DNA from: Niveibacterium sp. 24ML | GTDB lineage: Bacteria > Pseudomonadota > Gammaproteobacteria > Burkholderiales > Rhodocyclaceae | Direction: 5' to 3' | Assembly (NCBI RefSeq): GCF_026586805.1 | Contig: NZ_JAPFHA010000003.1 | Coordinates: 62,001 to 126,000 of the forward strand | DNA: 64,000 nt | Shown: positions 19,837 through 30,093 of the stretch, piece by piece | How positions within the stretch are numbered: the stretch's first letter is position 1 | How the letters are laid out: every line of letters starts with the position of its first letter | Position numbers and translations under genes: made by a program | Notes under the pieces: model-generated | The model's input: the letters and a program-made list of their open reading frames with translations, nothing else | Told to the model about the DNA's origin: nothing | Databases searched by the model: none

Positions 19837-22158
19837 ATGCTAGAGATCGAAATCGACGGCAAGAGAGTCGAAGTACCCGACGGCAGCACCGTGATGGATG
19901 CTGCGAATCGCGTTGGTACGTACATACCCCATTTCTGCTACCACAAGAAGCTTTCGATTGCTGCGAATTGCCGCATGTGCTTGGTAGATGTCGAGAAGGC
20001 GCCGAAGCCCCTTCCCGCGTGCGCGACCCCAGTCACAAATGGAATGAAGGTCACCACAAGCTCTGAGAAGGCTGTGAATGCTCAGAAGGGAGTGATGGAA
20101 TTCCTTTTGATCAATCACCCGTTGGATTGTCCGATTTGTGACCAAGGAGGGGAGTGCCAGCTTCAAGATTTGGCTGTCGGATACGGCGGCAGTTCTTCGC
20201 GCTACCAGGAAGAGAAACGGGTCGTCGTAAACAAGAATCTTGGGCCCTTGATTTCGACAGACATGACGCGTTGCATCCATTGCACGCGCTGTGTCCGTTT
20301 TGGTCAGGAGGTGGCGGGCATCATGGAATTGGGCGTCGCCAACCGTGGCGAACGATCCGAAATCATGGCGTTCGTTGATCGTTCGGTTGATTCTGAGCTG
20401 TCGGGCAACGTGATTGATTTGTGTCCGGTCGGAGCGCTCACTTCGAAACCGTTCCGGTTCTCGGCACGCTCCTGGGAGATGTCCCGTCGGCGTTCAGTGA
20501 GCCCGCATGATTCTCTTGGCAGCAATTTGGCTGTGCAGGTCAAGCACGATCAAGTCAAGCGGGTTTTACCGCTTGAGAACGATGCAATCAATGAATGCTG
20601 GCTCTCCGATCGTGACAGGTTTTCGTATGAGGCACTTGCCTGTGACGACCGCCTTTCCGTTCCGATGGTCAAGCAAGATGGGAATTGGATTGAGGCCACT
20701 TGGGAGCAGGCGCTTGACTACGCCAAGCGCGCAATTTCCGGGGTAGTGGCGGAGCATGGTGTAGAGGCGTTTGGTGCGTTCATCTCCCCAAACGCAACTC
20801 TGGAAGAGTTGTACCTGACGCAATCTCTTGTCCGCTCCGTTGGGTCAGAAAACGTTGATTTTCGCCTTCGTCAATGCGATTTCTCTATCGACGCTCTCCG
20901 TGCGGGCGTCCCTTGGCTTGGTCTTCCGGTCGGCGAAATCGCCGAACTGGATGCGGCATTGGTGATCGGAAGCGTTTTGCGCAAGGACCATCCGCTCTTT
21001 GCGCAAAGGCTACGTCTAGCTGCGAAGAGAGGCGCTTTGATCTCGTTGCTCGGATCGATTGGCGAAGATCCCCTCATGCCGCTTTCGGTTAACGCGAGAG
21101 TTGCGCCATCGCGAATGGTTGGTACTTTGGCGGCTGTTGCTACGGCGGTTGCAAAGTTGAAGCGTGTTGACATAGCGGCCGATATAGCAGGTCTTGCGTT
21201 GCCTCCTTGTCAGGACACCGACTCAATTGCGCGTGACTTGGTCGGCGCAACGAAGCCTGCGGTGCTTCTTGGAAATGGGGCTGTCCAGCATCCATCGTTC
21301 GGGCTCATTCTTGGAATAACCGGAGCGATTGGTGAGCTGCTGAATTGCCCGTTTGGTGCAATTGGCGAAGCCGCTAACTCTGTTGGAGGCTATTTTGCTC
21401 GCGCTTTTTCTCCGAAGCGAAACGTCGAGACAATGCTCGCTGACCCTTGTAAGGCCGTTGTGTTGGTCGGTGTTGAGCCTTTGTTGGATTTCGCCGATGG
21501 AGTTAGGGCAAGTGCCGCTTTAAAGAAGGCGGATACTGTGATTGCGCTCACCTCATTCAGATCAGCGGTAGAGGATGTTGCCGATTTGATGCTGCCGATG
21601 GCGGCATTCGCCGAGACATCGGGAACTTATGTCAATTGCGAGGGGCGCCCTCAGAGCTTCAATGCTGCGGTCAAGCCAAAAGGCGAGGCGCGGCCAGGCT
21701 GGAAGATACTTCGTGTTCTAGGGGAGTTGCTGGGCCACGACGTGGGGGCGTACCCGACTAGTGAGCGGGTACGCGATCTGGTGTTGGAGAAAGCGACCGC
21801 CTTGTCTAACCAATTGTCTGCAAGGCCCAGCGCACCGGCTTCGGCCGTCAATTCTGTGCTCGAACGCGCGGCGTATGTGCAAATCTACGGCACAGATGCG
21901 GTTGTTCGTCGGGCTTCTTCGCTGCAGCGTACGAAAGACGCAGCGACGCCTCAGGCGCGCATCTCACCTGTGACCTTGGCCTCGTTAGGCGTGATGAGCG
22001 GAGCCAAGGTGCGAGTCACCGCCAGTGGATCGTCGCTTGCACTTGTTGCTGTGTCGGATGATTCGGTGGCTGAAGGCTGCGTCTGTGTTGCGGCGGGCTG
22101 TAATGAAACCGCTCCCTTGGGACCACTGTTCGGTCACTTGACCGTGGAGGCGCTGTGA
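19837..22158 (+). CDS. nuoG: NADH-quinone oxidoreductase subunit G
   Basis: The 75-kDa subunit, with several iron-sulfur clusters and a molybdopterin-oxidoreductase-like domain that lost its cofactor. 773 residues from the ATG at 19837, two bases after the nuoF stop; the longer open frame upstream lies within nuoF. The N-terminal [2Fe-2S] ligands include FCYH, NCRMC and PACATP. The NuoG-type His-Cys3 segment is [14 protein letters not shown], followed by CIHCTRC and DLCPVGAL. No clear Shine-Dalgarno sequence is seen, so translation probably follows from nuoF. The C-terminal third is the least conserved part. Confidence 0.97.
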   Translation: MLEIEIDGKRVEVPDGSTVMDAANRVGTYIPHFCYHKKLSIAANCRMCLVDVEKAPKPLPACATPVTNGMKVTTSSEKAVNAQKGVMEFLLINHPLDCPICDQGGECQLQDLAVGYGGSSSRYQEEKRVVVNKNLGPLISTDMTRCIHCTRCVRFGQEVAGIMELGVANRGERSEIMAFVDRSVDSELSGNVIDLCPVGALTSKPFRFSARSWEMSRRRSVSPHDSLGSNLAVQVKHDQVKRVLPLENDAINECWLSDRDRFSYEALACDDRLSVPMVKQDGNWIEATWEQALDYAKRAISGVVAEHGVEAFGAFISPNATLEELYLTQSLVRSVGSENVDFRLRQCDFSIDALRAGVPWLGLPVGEIAELDAALVIGSVLRKDHPLFAQRLRLAAKRGALISLLGSIGEDPLMPLSVNARVAPSRMVGTLAAVATAVAKLKRVDIAADIAGLALPPCQDTDSIARDLVGATKPAVLLGNGAVQHPSFGLILGITGAIGELLNCPFGAIGEAANSVGGYFARAFSPKRNVETMLADPCKAVVLVGVEPLLDFADGVRASAALKKADTVIALTSFRSAVEDVADLMLPMAAFAETSGTYVNCEGRPQSFNAAVKPKGEARPGWKILRVLGELLGHDVGAYPTSERVRDLVLEKATALSNQLSARPSAPASAVNSVLERAAYVQIYGTDAVVRRASSLQRTKDAATPQARISPVTLASLGVMSGAKVRVTASGSSLALVAVSDDSVAEGCVCVAAGCNETAPLGPLFGHLTVEAL

Positions 22159-23207
22159 TGGAGGCCGTCCTGCAACCTGTCGCAGCCATGTTCGGCGCTT
22201 TCTGGCCGCTAGTCTGGACTCTCGCGAAGATCGTTGCGATTGTACTGCCTCTTATCCTTTGCGTCGCCTATCTGACCTTGGCAGAGCGTAAGGTGATTGG
22301 CTATATGCAGGTGCGCATCGGGCCAAATCGCGTGGGTCCTAAAGGCCTGCTGCAACCAATCGCAGACGCGCTGAAGCTGATGTTCAAGGAGATCATCGTG
22401 CCAAGCAGCGCCAACAAGATGCTGTTCGTGGTCGGGCCGATGATGGTGATGGCGCCTGCGCTTGCAGCATGGGCTGTTGTGCCCTTTGCGCCAGGGGTCG
22501 TGCTTGCGAATGTGGATGCCGGCCTTCTGTATCTGATGTCGATTACTTCAGTTGGTATCTATGGCGTAATTGTTGCGGGTTGGGCATCAAATTCCAAGTA
22601 CGCCTTCCTTGGGGGAATTCGCGCGACTGCTCAGATGGTCTCCTACGAATTGGCGATGGGCTTTTCCCTCGTCGGCGTGCTCATGGTTTCTGGGTCACTT
22701 AACCTGACGGACATCGTTGTTGGCCAAGGCCGTGGCTGGTTTGCCGAACACGGATTGAATTTCCTTAGCTGGAACTGGCTACCGCTGCTTCCCTTGTTTG
22801 TGGTGTATCTGATATCCGGAGTGGCGGAGACAAACCGCGCACCATTTGACGTGGTGGAAGGAGAGTCCGAGATCGTTGCAGGGCACATGGTTGAGTATTC
22901 GGGGATGGGCTTTGCGCTCTTCTTCCTTGCAGAGTACGCCAACATGATCCTGATTTCGGCTCTTACATCGATCTTTTTTCTTGGTGGATGGATGTCACCG
23001 GTGGCATTCATCCCTGATGGCTTCCCTTGGCTGGTTGCAAAAATCGGTTTTGTGTTGTTCCTCTTTCTCTGGTTTCGCGCGACCTTCCCACGGTTTCGCT
23101 ACGATCAGATCATGCGTCTCGGCTGGAAAGTGTTCATCCCCTTAACATTGTTCTGGATACTAGTGGTTGGCGCCTGGATGATGTCGCCTTGGTCGATTTG
23201 GAGGTAA
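22158..23207 (+). CDS. nuoH: NADH-quinone oxidoreductase subunit H
   Basis: A membrane subunit forming most of the quinone chamber. 349 residues, about eight membrane helices. Family motifs: [21 protein letters not shown] near the N-terminus, [20 protein letters not shown] in the middle, and the C-terminal [12 protein letters not shown]. The ATG at 22158 shares a base with the nuoG stop (TGATG) and has GGAGG at good distance; a GTG one codon earlier is possible. Confidence 0.97.
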   Translation: MEAVLQPVAAMFGAFWPLVWTLAKIVAIVLPLILCVAYLTLAERKVIGYMQVRIGPNRVGPKGLLQPIADALKLMFKEIIVPSSANKMLFVVGPMMVMAPALAAWAVVPFAPGVVLANVDAGLLYLMSITSVGIYGVIVAGWASNSKYAFLGGIRATAQMVSYELAMGFSLVGVLMVSGSLNLTDIVVGQGRGWFAEHGLNFLSWNWLPLLPLFVVYLISGVAETNRAPFDVVEGESEIVAGHMVEYSGMGFALFFLAEYANMILISALTSIFFLGGWMSPVAFIPDGFPWLVAKIGFVLFLFLWFRATFPRFRYDQIMRLGWKVFIPLTLFWILVVGAWMMSPWSIWR

Positions 23208-23213
23208 TTCGCG

Positions 23214-23702
23214 ATGGGCGCGGTTAAAGAGCTATTTGTAAGCGTATTCCTTCGTGAGTTGATCAAGGGCCTTTCCGTAACTGGACGCCATTTTTTTCAG
23301 CAGAAGATTACGGTTCAGTATCCTGAGGAACGGACGCCACAGAGTTCTCGGTTTCGCGGTTTGCATGCCCTTCGCCGGTACCCGAATGGCGAAGAGCGGT
23401 GTATTGCATGTAAGTTGTGCGAGGCGGTCTGCCCTGCGATGGCTATCACGATCGAGTCTGACCAGCGCACGGACGGAACCCGACGTACAACCAGATATGA
23501 CATTGATCTGACCAAGTGCATTTTTTGCGGCTTCTGCGAAGAGGCCTGCCCGGTTGATGCGATTGTTGAAACGAGGATTTTCGATTACCACGGGGAGCAG
23601 CGGGGTGACTTGTACTACACCAAGAACATGCTACTGGCCGTCGGAGATCGTTACGAAGCACAGATTGCAAAAGACAGAGAGGAGGAAGCTCGTTACCGCT
23701 AG
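23214..23702 (+). CDS. nuoI: NADH-quinone oxidoreductase subunit I
   Basis: A ferredoxin-like peripheral-arm subunit with [4Fe-4S] clusters N6a and N6b. 162 residues. Two classic 8Fe ferredoxin motifs are intact: [12 protein letters not shown] and [12 protein letters not shown]. The N-terminal amphipathic stretch would lie on the membrane. Six bases after nuoH, with GGAGG within the nuoH end. Confidence 0.98.
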   Translation: MGAVKELFVSVFLRELIKGLSVTGRHFFQQKITVQYPEERTPQSSRFRGLHALRRYPNGEERCIACKLCEAVCPAMAITIESDQRTDGTRRTTRYDIDLTKCIFCGFCEEACPVDAIVETRIFDYHGEQRGDLYYTKNMLLAVGDRYEAQIAKDREEEARYR

Positions 23703-23735
23703 TCAAACGGACTTGATGGAATAACTGGCCCGAAT

Positions 23736-24341
23736 ATGGACTTCACCCTCTTTCTGTTTTATGCATTTGCTGCGGTGCTGCTTGGTGCAAGTGTTGGCGT
23801 TATCGCATCCCGCAACTCTGTGCACTCTGCGCTGTTTCTTGTCTTGGCATTCTTCAATGCGGCAGCCATCTGGATGCTGTTGCGTGCTGAGTTTCTCGCG
23901 ATCGCCTTGATTCTTGTCTATGTCGGCGCGGTGATGGTGCTCTTCTTGTTTGTTGTGATGATGCTCGACATTAATGTCGAGCGAATTCGGCAGGGCTTCT
24001 GGAGCTATTTGCCTTTGGGACTCATCGTTGCCGCGATTCTCTTCATTGAGATGGCGCTTGTTGTTGGTGGAAAGTGGGCGGGCTTGGACGCGATGCCTAT
24101 GCCAGCTGAGCCTGCGGCCGGCTACAGCAATACGAAGGCCCTCGCTTGGTTGATGTTTACAGACTTCGCCTACCCATTTGAGCTTGCATCGTTCGTGCTG
24201 CTTGTTGCAATGATCGCCGCCGTGGCATTGACACTCAGGGCTAGAGCAGGAAACAAGGCGATTGATCCCGCCGCGCAGATTGCTGTAAAGGCGTCGGATC
24301 GACTGAGGATCGTTTCGCTTCCGGCTGAAAAGTCAAACTAA
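23736..24341 (+). CDS. nuoJ: NADH-quinone oxidoreductase subunit J
   Basis: A membrane-arm subunit between NuoH and the antiporter-like subunits. 201 residues with five helices; the third contains the conserved YVGAVMVLFLFVVMML segment with its pi-bulge Tyr and Gly. A loop of moderate length separates helices 4 and 5, and a short polar tail follows. Confidence 0.96.
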   Translation: MDFTLFLFYAFAAVLLGASVGVIASRNSVHSALFLVLAFFNAAAIWMLLRAEFLAIALILVYVGAVMVLFLFVVMMLDINVERIRQGFWSYLPLGLIVAAILFIEMALVVGGKWAGLDAMPMPAEPAAGYSNTKALAWLMFTDFAYPFELASFVLLVAMIAAVALTLRARAGNKAIDPAAQIAVKASDRLRIVSLPAEKSN

Positions 24342-24368
24342 TTGCGCCGGTAGAATTTGGGGAAAGAG

Positions 24369-24674
24369 ATGCTGTCTCTGTCGCACGTATTGACGCTTAG
24401 TTCGCTGCTCTTTGCGATTAGCGTTGTAGGAATCTTCTTGAACAGGAAGAACCTGATCATTCTATTGATGTCCATCGAGTTGATGCTCCTGGCTGTCAAT
24501 ATGAATTTCATTGCTTACTCGACGTTTCATGCAGATCGAGCAGGGCAACTGTTTGTGTTTTTTATTCTGACCGTTGCGGCGGCTGAGGCTGCGATTGGTT
24601 TGGCAATTCTCGTGGCGATGTTCCGCAATACGCGAACCATTCACGTCGATGATCTCGACGGTCTTAAGGGTTGA
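24369..24674 (+). CDS. nuoK: NADH-quinone oxidoreductase subunit K
   Basis: A small MrpC-like membrane subunit in the proton path. 101 residues from the ATG at 24369, exactly the family length; the in-frame TTG four codons upstream is rejected. GGGGAAAGAG precedes the start. Three helices are visible, with the conserved membrane glutamates in [10 protein letters not shown] (helix 2) and [10 protein letters not shown] (helix 3). Confidence 0.97.
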   Translation: MLSLSHVLTLSSLLFAISVVGIFLNRKNLIILLMSIELMLLAVNMNFIAYSTFHADRAGQLFVFFILTVAAAEAAIGLAILVAMFRNTRTIHVDDLDGLKG

Positions 24675-24680
24675 GGCGGA

Positions 24681-26681
24681 ATGATGTCCGAAATGGAAAA
24701 GCTCTATCTCATCGTACCGCTTGCTCCGCTGGTTGGGGCGATCTTTGCTGGACTGTTTGGCAAGCTGATTGGGCGTACCGCCTCTCACGTTGTCACCATC
24801 CTTGGGGTCGCAGTGGCTTTTGTCGCATCGGTGGTGGTTTTTCAGGACGTCCAGGCTGGAAATTCTTACAACGGTTCGATTTACACTTGGGCAACGGCAG
24901 GTGATCTGCGGTTGGAGCTTGGCTTTCTGATTGACAAGCTTACCGTGATGATGATGCTGGTTGTAACCTTCGTTTCGTTGATGGTGCATATCTACACCAT
25001 TGGCTACATGCACGCAGATCCAGGTTACCAGCGGTTCTTTTCTTATATTTCCCTTTTCACGTTCTCGATGTTGATGCTTGTAATGAGCAACAACTTTGTT
25101 CAACTGTTCTTCGGTTGGGAGGCTGTTGGTTTGGTCTCTTACCTGTTGATTGGTTTCTGGTATACCAAGTCCACCGCCATCTACGCCAACTTGAAGGCGT
25201 TTCTGGTGAATCGAGTTGGTGACTTTGGATTTCTTTTGGGGATTGGGCTGATTGCCGCCCATACTGGTTCGCTGGACTATGCGACCGTGTTCAGTAAGCT
25301 GCCAGAACTTTCCGTGAAAACAATCTCGCTGTTTGGCGATTCTGCGTGGCCTCTGCTAACCGTCGTTTGCATCTGTCTGTTTGTGGGGGCGATGGGTAAG
25401 TCCGCCCAGGTTCCCTTGCACGTCTGGCTGCCCGATTCAATGGAGGGCCCGACTCCGATTTCAGCACTGATTCACGCTGCCACGATGGTGACCGCAGGCA
25501 TCTTCATGGTGACCAGAATGTCTCCGCTCTTCGAAGTCTCGGAGACAGCGCGCGCGTTTGTTTTGGTGATCGGAGCGACGACGGCGTTGTTCATGGGCTT
25601 TCTTGGCATCATTCAGAACGACATTAAGCGTGTTGTTGCTTACTCCACCTTGTCGCAACTGGGCTACATGACTGTTGCGCTAGGGGTCTCCGCGTATTCT
25701 GCGGCAGTGTTCCATTTGATGACGCACGCGTTCTTCAAGGCGCTTCTGTTCTTGGCTGCTGGATCGGTGATCATTGGCATGCACCACGAGCAAGACATAC
25801 GGCGGATGGGTGGGCTGTGGAAGCGTATGCCAATCACTTGGATCACTTCATTGATTGGCTCGCTTGCGCTGATCGGCTTCCCATTCATGGCGGGCTTCTT
25901 CTCGAAGGACTCCATCATTGAAGCGGTCGCAGCGAGCCATACGCTGGGCGCAAAGTATGCTTATGCTTGCGTGCTGATTGGCGTTTTCGTAACGGCGTTC
26001 TATTCGTTCCGCATGTATTTTCTCGTCTTTCATGGCAGAGAGCGATTTCATGCCGCGCACGCCGAAGCTCACGATGATCACGGCCATGGTGCGCACGGCG
26101 GAGAGGTGCCGCATGAATCTCCCTGGGTTGTTTGGCTCCCCTTGGTCCTGCTCGCGGTGCCTTCGGTTGTAATTGGATATTTGGCGATTGGACCGATGCT
26201 TTTCGGTGACTGGTTCGGTGCTTCCATTGTTGTACATGAAGGCAATAACGCCCTTGCACATCTCGAGGCTCACTTTACCAGCGCATTTGGAATGGCAATC
26301 CACGGTTTCATGACGCTTCCGTTTGCGCTTGCGATGGCTGGTGTTGCGACCGCAGCCTATTTCTACCTTGTGAAGCCGGAGATTCCGGCGCGCATCGCAA
26401 CGGCATTTGGGCCGGTCTACCGGTTGCTGGAGAACAAGTATTACTTCGATCGATTCAATGAGATCGTGTTTGCTGCCGGAAGTCGCGCCTTGGGTAAGGT
26501 TTTCTGGAAGGCTGGGGACCAAGCTGTAATTGACGGCTTGCTTGTGAACGGTACTGCAAAGATCATTGGGGGTTTTGCCCAGATCATCCGCTATTTCCAA
26601 ACCGGGCATCTGTACCAGTACGCCTTTACAATCATTATTGGCGTGGTTGTCCTCTTGGCCTTCTGGGGAAGTCGCGGCTAG
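24681..26681 (+). CDS. nuoL: NADH-quinone oxidoreductase subunit L
   Basis: The distal antiporter-like proton-pumping subunit. 666 residues with about 16 helices. It shows the conserved FFGWEAVGLVSYLLIGFW helix with the key glutamate, the lysine region GAMGKSAQVPLHVWLPDSMEGPTPISALIHAATMV, and a C-terminal extension corresponding to the lateral helix. A His-rich cytosolic or periplasmic loop (HAAHAEAHDDHGHGAHGG) is the only unusual feature. Confidence 0.97.
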   Translation: MMSEMEKLYLIVPLAPLVGAIFAGLFGKLIGRTASHVVTILGVAVAFVASVVVFQDVQAGNSYNGSIYTWATAGDLRLELGFLIDKLTVMMMLVVTFVSLMVHIYTIGYMHADPGYQRFFSYISLFTFSMLMLVMSNNFVQLFFGWEAVGLVSYLLIGFWYTKSTAIYANLKAFLVNRVGDFGFLLGIGLIAAHTGSLDYATVFSKLPELSVKTISLFGDSAWPLLTVVCICLFVGAMGKSAQVPLHVWLPDSMEGPTPISALIHAATMVTAGIFMVTRMSPLFEVSETARAFVLVIGATTALFMGFLGIIQNDIKRVVAYSTLSQLGYMTVALGVSAYSAAVFHLMTHAFFKALLFLAAGSVIIGMHHEQDIRRMGGLWKRMPITWITSLIGSLALIGFPFMAGFFSKDSIIEAVAASHTLGAKYAYACVLIGVFVTAFYSFRMYFLVFHGRERFHAAHAEAHDDHGHGAHGGEVPHESPWVVWLPLVLLAVPSVVIGYLAIGPMLFGDWFGASIVVHEGNNALAHLEAHFTSAFGMAIHGFMTLPFALAMAGVATAAYFYLVKPEIPARIATAFGPVYRLLENKYYFDRFNEIVFAAGSRALGKVFWKAGDQAVIDGLLVNGTAKIIGGFAQIIRYFQTGHLYQYAFTIIIGVVVLLAFWGSRG

Positions 26682-26742
26682 TGACCTCCACTATCGGCTA
26701 TTTTGTCTACGCGCCTTGTGACGTAAAGAATGGAATGAAGAA

Positions 26743-28224
26743 ATGACGGGTTGGCAATTTCTCAGCCTCGCTATTTGGGTGCCGATTGTTGGCGGTTTGG
26801 TAACGCTCGCAACCGGACCGGATCGCAATGCGCCGCTGGCAAGGCTCATTGCGCTGGTAACGGCGTGCGCTGGGTTGCTGGTGACAATTCCGCTTTACAC
26901 CGGATTCGATACAACCACTGCGTCGATGCAGTTCGTTGAGCGTTATCAATGGGTGTCGCGGTTCTCGATTGAATATTATCTCGGTGTCGATGGCATTTCG
27001 ATGCCGTTTGTGATTCTGAATAGTTTCATTACCCTGATCGTCGTGGTTGCCGGTTGGCAAGTGATTGATCGGAAGGTGGCTCAGTACAATGCAGCCTTTT
27101 TGATCATGTCGGGGCTCTTGAATGGCATTTTCTCGTCACTTGATGGAGTGCTGTTCTATGTGTTTTTTGAAGCAAGCCTTATCCCGCTCTATCTGATTAT
27201 CGGTATTTGGGGTGGCCCCAACCGGGTTTATGCAGCCATCAAGTTCTTTCTCTATACGTTGGTTGGTTCGCTATTAATGCTTGTTGCCATTCTTTGGTTG
27301 TTCATGGAGTCGGGTGGTAGTTTCGACATCCTCTCTTGGCACAACCTGAAGATTGGCATGGCCGCGCAGTCGCTGATCTTTTTCGCGTTTCTTGCCTCTT
27401 TTGCTGTCAAGGTTCCGATGTGGCCGGTTCATACCTGGCTTCCCGATGCCCACGTGGAAGCGCCTACAGGTGGTTCGGTTGTACTTGCGGCGATTGCGCT
27501 CAAGCTCGGCGCATACGGTTTTCTTCGGTTTAGCTTGCCGATTGTCCCCGATGCTGCGCAGCACTATGCTTCACTCATCCTTACGCTCTCCTTGATTGCT
27601 GTGGTGTACATCGGATTTGTTGCACTCGCGCAGTCCGACATGAAGAAGCTTGTTGCGTACTCGTCCATTTCGCACATGGGGTTCGTGACACTGGGTTTCT
27701 TCATGTTCAACGCGGTCGCGATCGAGGGTGCGCTCGTTCAGATGATCTCGCACGGATTCGTGTCAGGCGCGATGTTTCTTTGCATTGGTGTTTTGTACGA
27801 CCGTGTGCATAGCCGTCAAATAGCCGACTACGGCGGGGTGGTGAACACAATGCCGAAGTTTGCGGCGTTCTTCCTGTTGTTCGCGATGGCGAATGCTGGT
27901 TTGCCCGCTACGTCTGGCTTTGTTGGCGAGTTTCTTGTGGTGTTGGGCGCAGTGCAATACAACTTCTGGATTGCGTTTGTTGCTGCAACGACGTTGATCT
28001 TGGGGGCTGCCTATACGCTCTGGATGTATAAGCGAGTCGTTTTCGGTGAAGTTGCGAATGAGAACGTTAAGTCGCTCAGCGATCTGAACGCGAGAGAGTT
28101 TGCCTTCCTTGCTGTGCTAGCGATCTGTGTTTTGGCAATGGGCATCTATCCTTTGCCCGTTACAGAGGTGATGCACGCGAGTGTTAATGGTTTGTTGCAG
28201 CATATCGCTGTAAGCAAGCTCTGA
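26743..28224 (+). CDS. nuoM: NADH-quinone oxidoreductase subunit M
   Basis: The central antiporter-like proton-pumping subunit. 493 residues, about 14 helices. FFEASLIPLYLIIGIWGG carries the essential membrane glutamate, and VKVPMWPVHTWLPDAHVEAPTGGSVVLA the lysine/histidine channel region. 61 bases after nuoL. Confidence 0.97.
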   Translation: MTGWQFLSLAIWVPIVGGLVTLATGPDRNAPLARLIALVTACAGLLVTIPLYTGFDTTTASMQFVERYQWVSRFSIEYYLGVDGISMPFVILNSFITLIVVVAGWQVIDRKVAQYNAAFLIMSGLLNGIFSSLDGVLFYVFFEASLIPLYLIIGIWGGPNRVYAAIKFFLYTLVGSLLMLVAILWLFMESGGSFDILSWHNLKIGMAAQSLIFFAFLASFAVKVPMWPVHTWLPDAHVEAPTGGSVVLAAIALKLGAYGFLRFSLPIVPDAAQHYASLILTLSLIAVVYIGFVALAQSDMKKLVAYSSISHMGFVTLGFFMFNAVAIEGALVQMISHGFVSGAMFLCIGVLYDRVHSRQIADYGGVVNTMPKFAAFFLLFAMANAGLPATSGFVGEFLVVLGAVQYNFWIAFVAATTLILGAAYTLWMYKRVVFGEVANENVKSLSDLNAREFAFLAVLAICVLAMGIYPLPVTEVMHASVNGLLQHIAVSKL

Positions 28225-28252
28225 AAGAACTAGAGAAAGCATCCAGGATCAG

Positions 28253-29743
28253 ATGATGGATTTCGTGATGCCGGATTTCCGGCTTGCTGCGCCGGAACTT
28301 TTTGTGGCCGCCATGTCGCTGGTCATCTTGATGGTGACGTCCTTTGCGAAGTCGCGCGCACGGTCAGCCGCGTTCTGGCTTTGTGAGTTCACCTTGCTCG
28401 CCGCCGTTTTCCTCACGCTGTTTTCGGGAACCGTCGATCGCGCACAGACATTCAGCGGCATGTACATTTCTGACCTTCTGGGCGGCTTCCTGAAGGCAGT
28501 GGTCTGCTTGAGTGTCGCGGTTGTGCTCCAGTATGGGCGTGCGTACATGGCAGATCGGAAGATCGATAGTCCTGAGTACTACATCTTGGTGCTCTTTGCG
28601 GCCCTGGGGATGATGGTTCTGATTTCTGCGAGCCACTTCGTAAGCATCTACCTCGGCCTTGAATTGATGTCGCTCGCGTTGTATGCCTTGGTGGCAATCG
28701 ATCGTGATAATCCACGCTCGACCGAGGCCGGGATGAAGTATTTCGTTCTGGGTGCGTTGGCTAGCGGTTTGCTGCTGTACGGCATGTCAATGCTCTACGG
28801 CGCAACCGGGTCATTGCAGATTCACGAGATTTCTCAGCGCATTTACGAGCGTTCTGCCAACGATATGGTGGTCGTGTTTGGCTTGGTGTTTGTGTTGGTC
28901 GGCATTGCCTTCAAGCTCGGTGTGGTGCCTTTCCACATGTGGGTGCCCGACGTTTATCACGGTGCGCCAACCGCGGTGACGTTGCTTGTTTCCTCCGCAC
29001 CGAAGATCGCAGCCTTTGCCATGGCCTTCCGAATCCTGGTGCTGGGCCTTTTTGACTTGGCTGAGCAGTGGCAGATGATGCTCATGCTTCTGGCGGTTGG
29101 ATCAATCGTTCTTGGCAATCTGGCCGCGGTTGCGCAAACCAACATTAAGCGGATGTTGGCGTATTCCGGTATCTCGCACATGGGCTTCATGCTTCTTGGG
29201 CTGATGTCGGGCGTCGTAAAGGGCGAGGGCGGTACTTATGCCGTCAATGCCTATAGTTCCGCCATGTTCTATGCGGTGGCGTACGTGATGATGACCCTGG
29301 CCGCGTTTGGGATGGTGATCCTGCTCTCGCGGGCAGGATTTGAGGCGGAGAATGTAGACGACTTCAAGGGCCTCAATCAGCGCAGCCCTTGGTTTGCGGG
29401 CATGATGTTGATCGTGATGTTCTCGATGGCGGGCATACCGTTCTTTGTCGGCTTCTTTGCGAAGCTATCGGTGCTGCAAGCCGTGGTTGCAGCGGGGAAC
29501 GTCTCGGGCCAGGCCTTGTATTACTGGCTGGCGGGACTTGCGGTGCTGATGTCGGCGGTCGGTGCGTATTACTACCTTCGTGTGGTCAAGGTGATGTATT
29601 TCGACGACGCCGTCGACACTTCACCGCTTACCGCTACCCTTGGAACGCGTACGCTGCTTTCAGCGAATGCGCTGTCAATTGCCGCAGTGGGCTTGTTGCC
29701 GAACTGGCTCATGCAGATCTGCGCCTTTACGCTTCTGCACTGA
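28253..29743 (+). CDS. nuoN: NADH-quinone oxidoreductase subunit N
   Basis: The third antiporter-like subunit, adjacent to NuoK. 496 residues. The conserved LGLELMSLALYALVA and FKLGVVPFHMWVPDVYHGAPT segments are present. The start has two tandem ATG codons (28253 and 28256); either fits. A short gap of 17 bases precedes DUF2818. Confidence 0.97.
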   Translation: MMDFVMPDFRLAAPELFVAAMSLVILMVTSFAKSRARSAAFWLCEFTLLAAVFLTLFSGTVDRAQTFSGMYISDLLGGFLKAVVCLSVAVVLQYGRAYMADRKIDSPEYYILVLFAALGMMVLISASHFVSIYLGLELMSLALYALVAIDRDNPRSTEAGMKYFVLGALASGLLLYGMSMLYGATGSLQIHEISQRIYERSANDMVVVFGLVFVLVGIAFKLGVVPFHMWVPDVYHGAPTAVTLLVSSAPKIAAFAMAFRILVLGLFDLAEQWQMMLMLLAVGSIVLGNLAAVAQTNIKRMLAYSGISHMGFMLLGLMSGVVKGEGGTYAVNAYSSAMFYAVAYVMMTLAAFGMVILLSRAGFEAENVDDFKGLNQRSPWFAGMMLIVMFSMAGIPFFVGFFAKLSVLQAVVAAGNVSGQALYYWLAGLAVLMSAVGAYYYLRVVKVMYFDDAVDTSPLTATLGTRTLLSANALSIAAVGLLPNWLMQICAFTLLH

Positions 29744-29760
29744 TTGCTGCGATCCTGCCG

Positions 29761-30060
29761 ATGCAAGCTTCGATTGGACCGTTCGTTCTGCTGGTTTTTG
29801 CGGTCACGGTGGCGAACCTTCCCTTCGTTTCGGACCGCATCTTCCTTGTTTGGTCGGTTTCCCATAAGCCGCTTGCTCTCCGCTTGTTGGAGGTTGCGTT
29901 TGGCTATGCACTTGTCGCCGTTTTTGCGCTGTTGTTGGAGCGGCATCTTCATGGCTCGGCGTACTCCCAAGCTTGGGAGTTCTACGCGATCACAATTTGT
30001 CTCTTCCTGGTATTTGCGTTTCCAGGGTTTGTGTTCCGCTATCTCTGGCGGCAGCGGTGA
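29761..30060 (+). CDS. DUF2818 small membrane protein at the end of the nuo operon
   Basis: A 99-residue protein with three hydrophobic segments (about 5-24, 39-60 and 72-92). I recognise it as DUF2818, a betaproteobacterial family repeatedly placed right after nuoN; no biochemical role is established to my knowledge. The ATG at 29761 lies 17 bases after nuoN, with no strong ribosome-binding site. Its position suggests an accessory subunit or assembly factor of complex I, which is inference only. Confidence 0.85.
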   Translation: MQASIGPFVLLVFAVTVANLPFVSDRIFLVWSVSHKPLALRLLEVAFGYALVAVFALLLERHLHGSAYSQAWEFYAITICLFLVFAFPGFVFRYLWRQR

Positions 30061-30093
30061 TGCCTGCGGTGGTGTGCGATTGCGGGCTGATTC

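Noticed and set aside
26040-26110. His-rich segment in nuoL considered as an unusual metal-binding insertion
   Set aside because: It lies in a variable loop between helices and such His-rich loops occur in many NuoL proteins.
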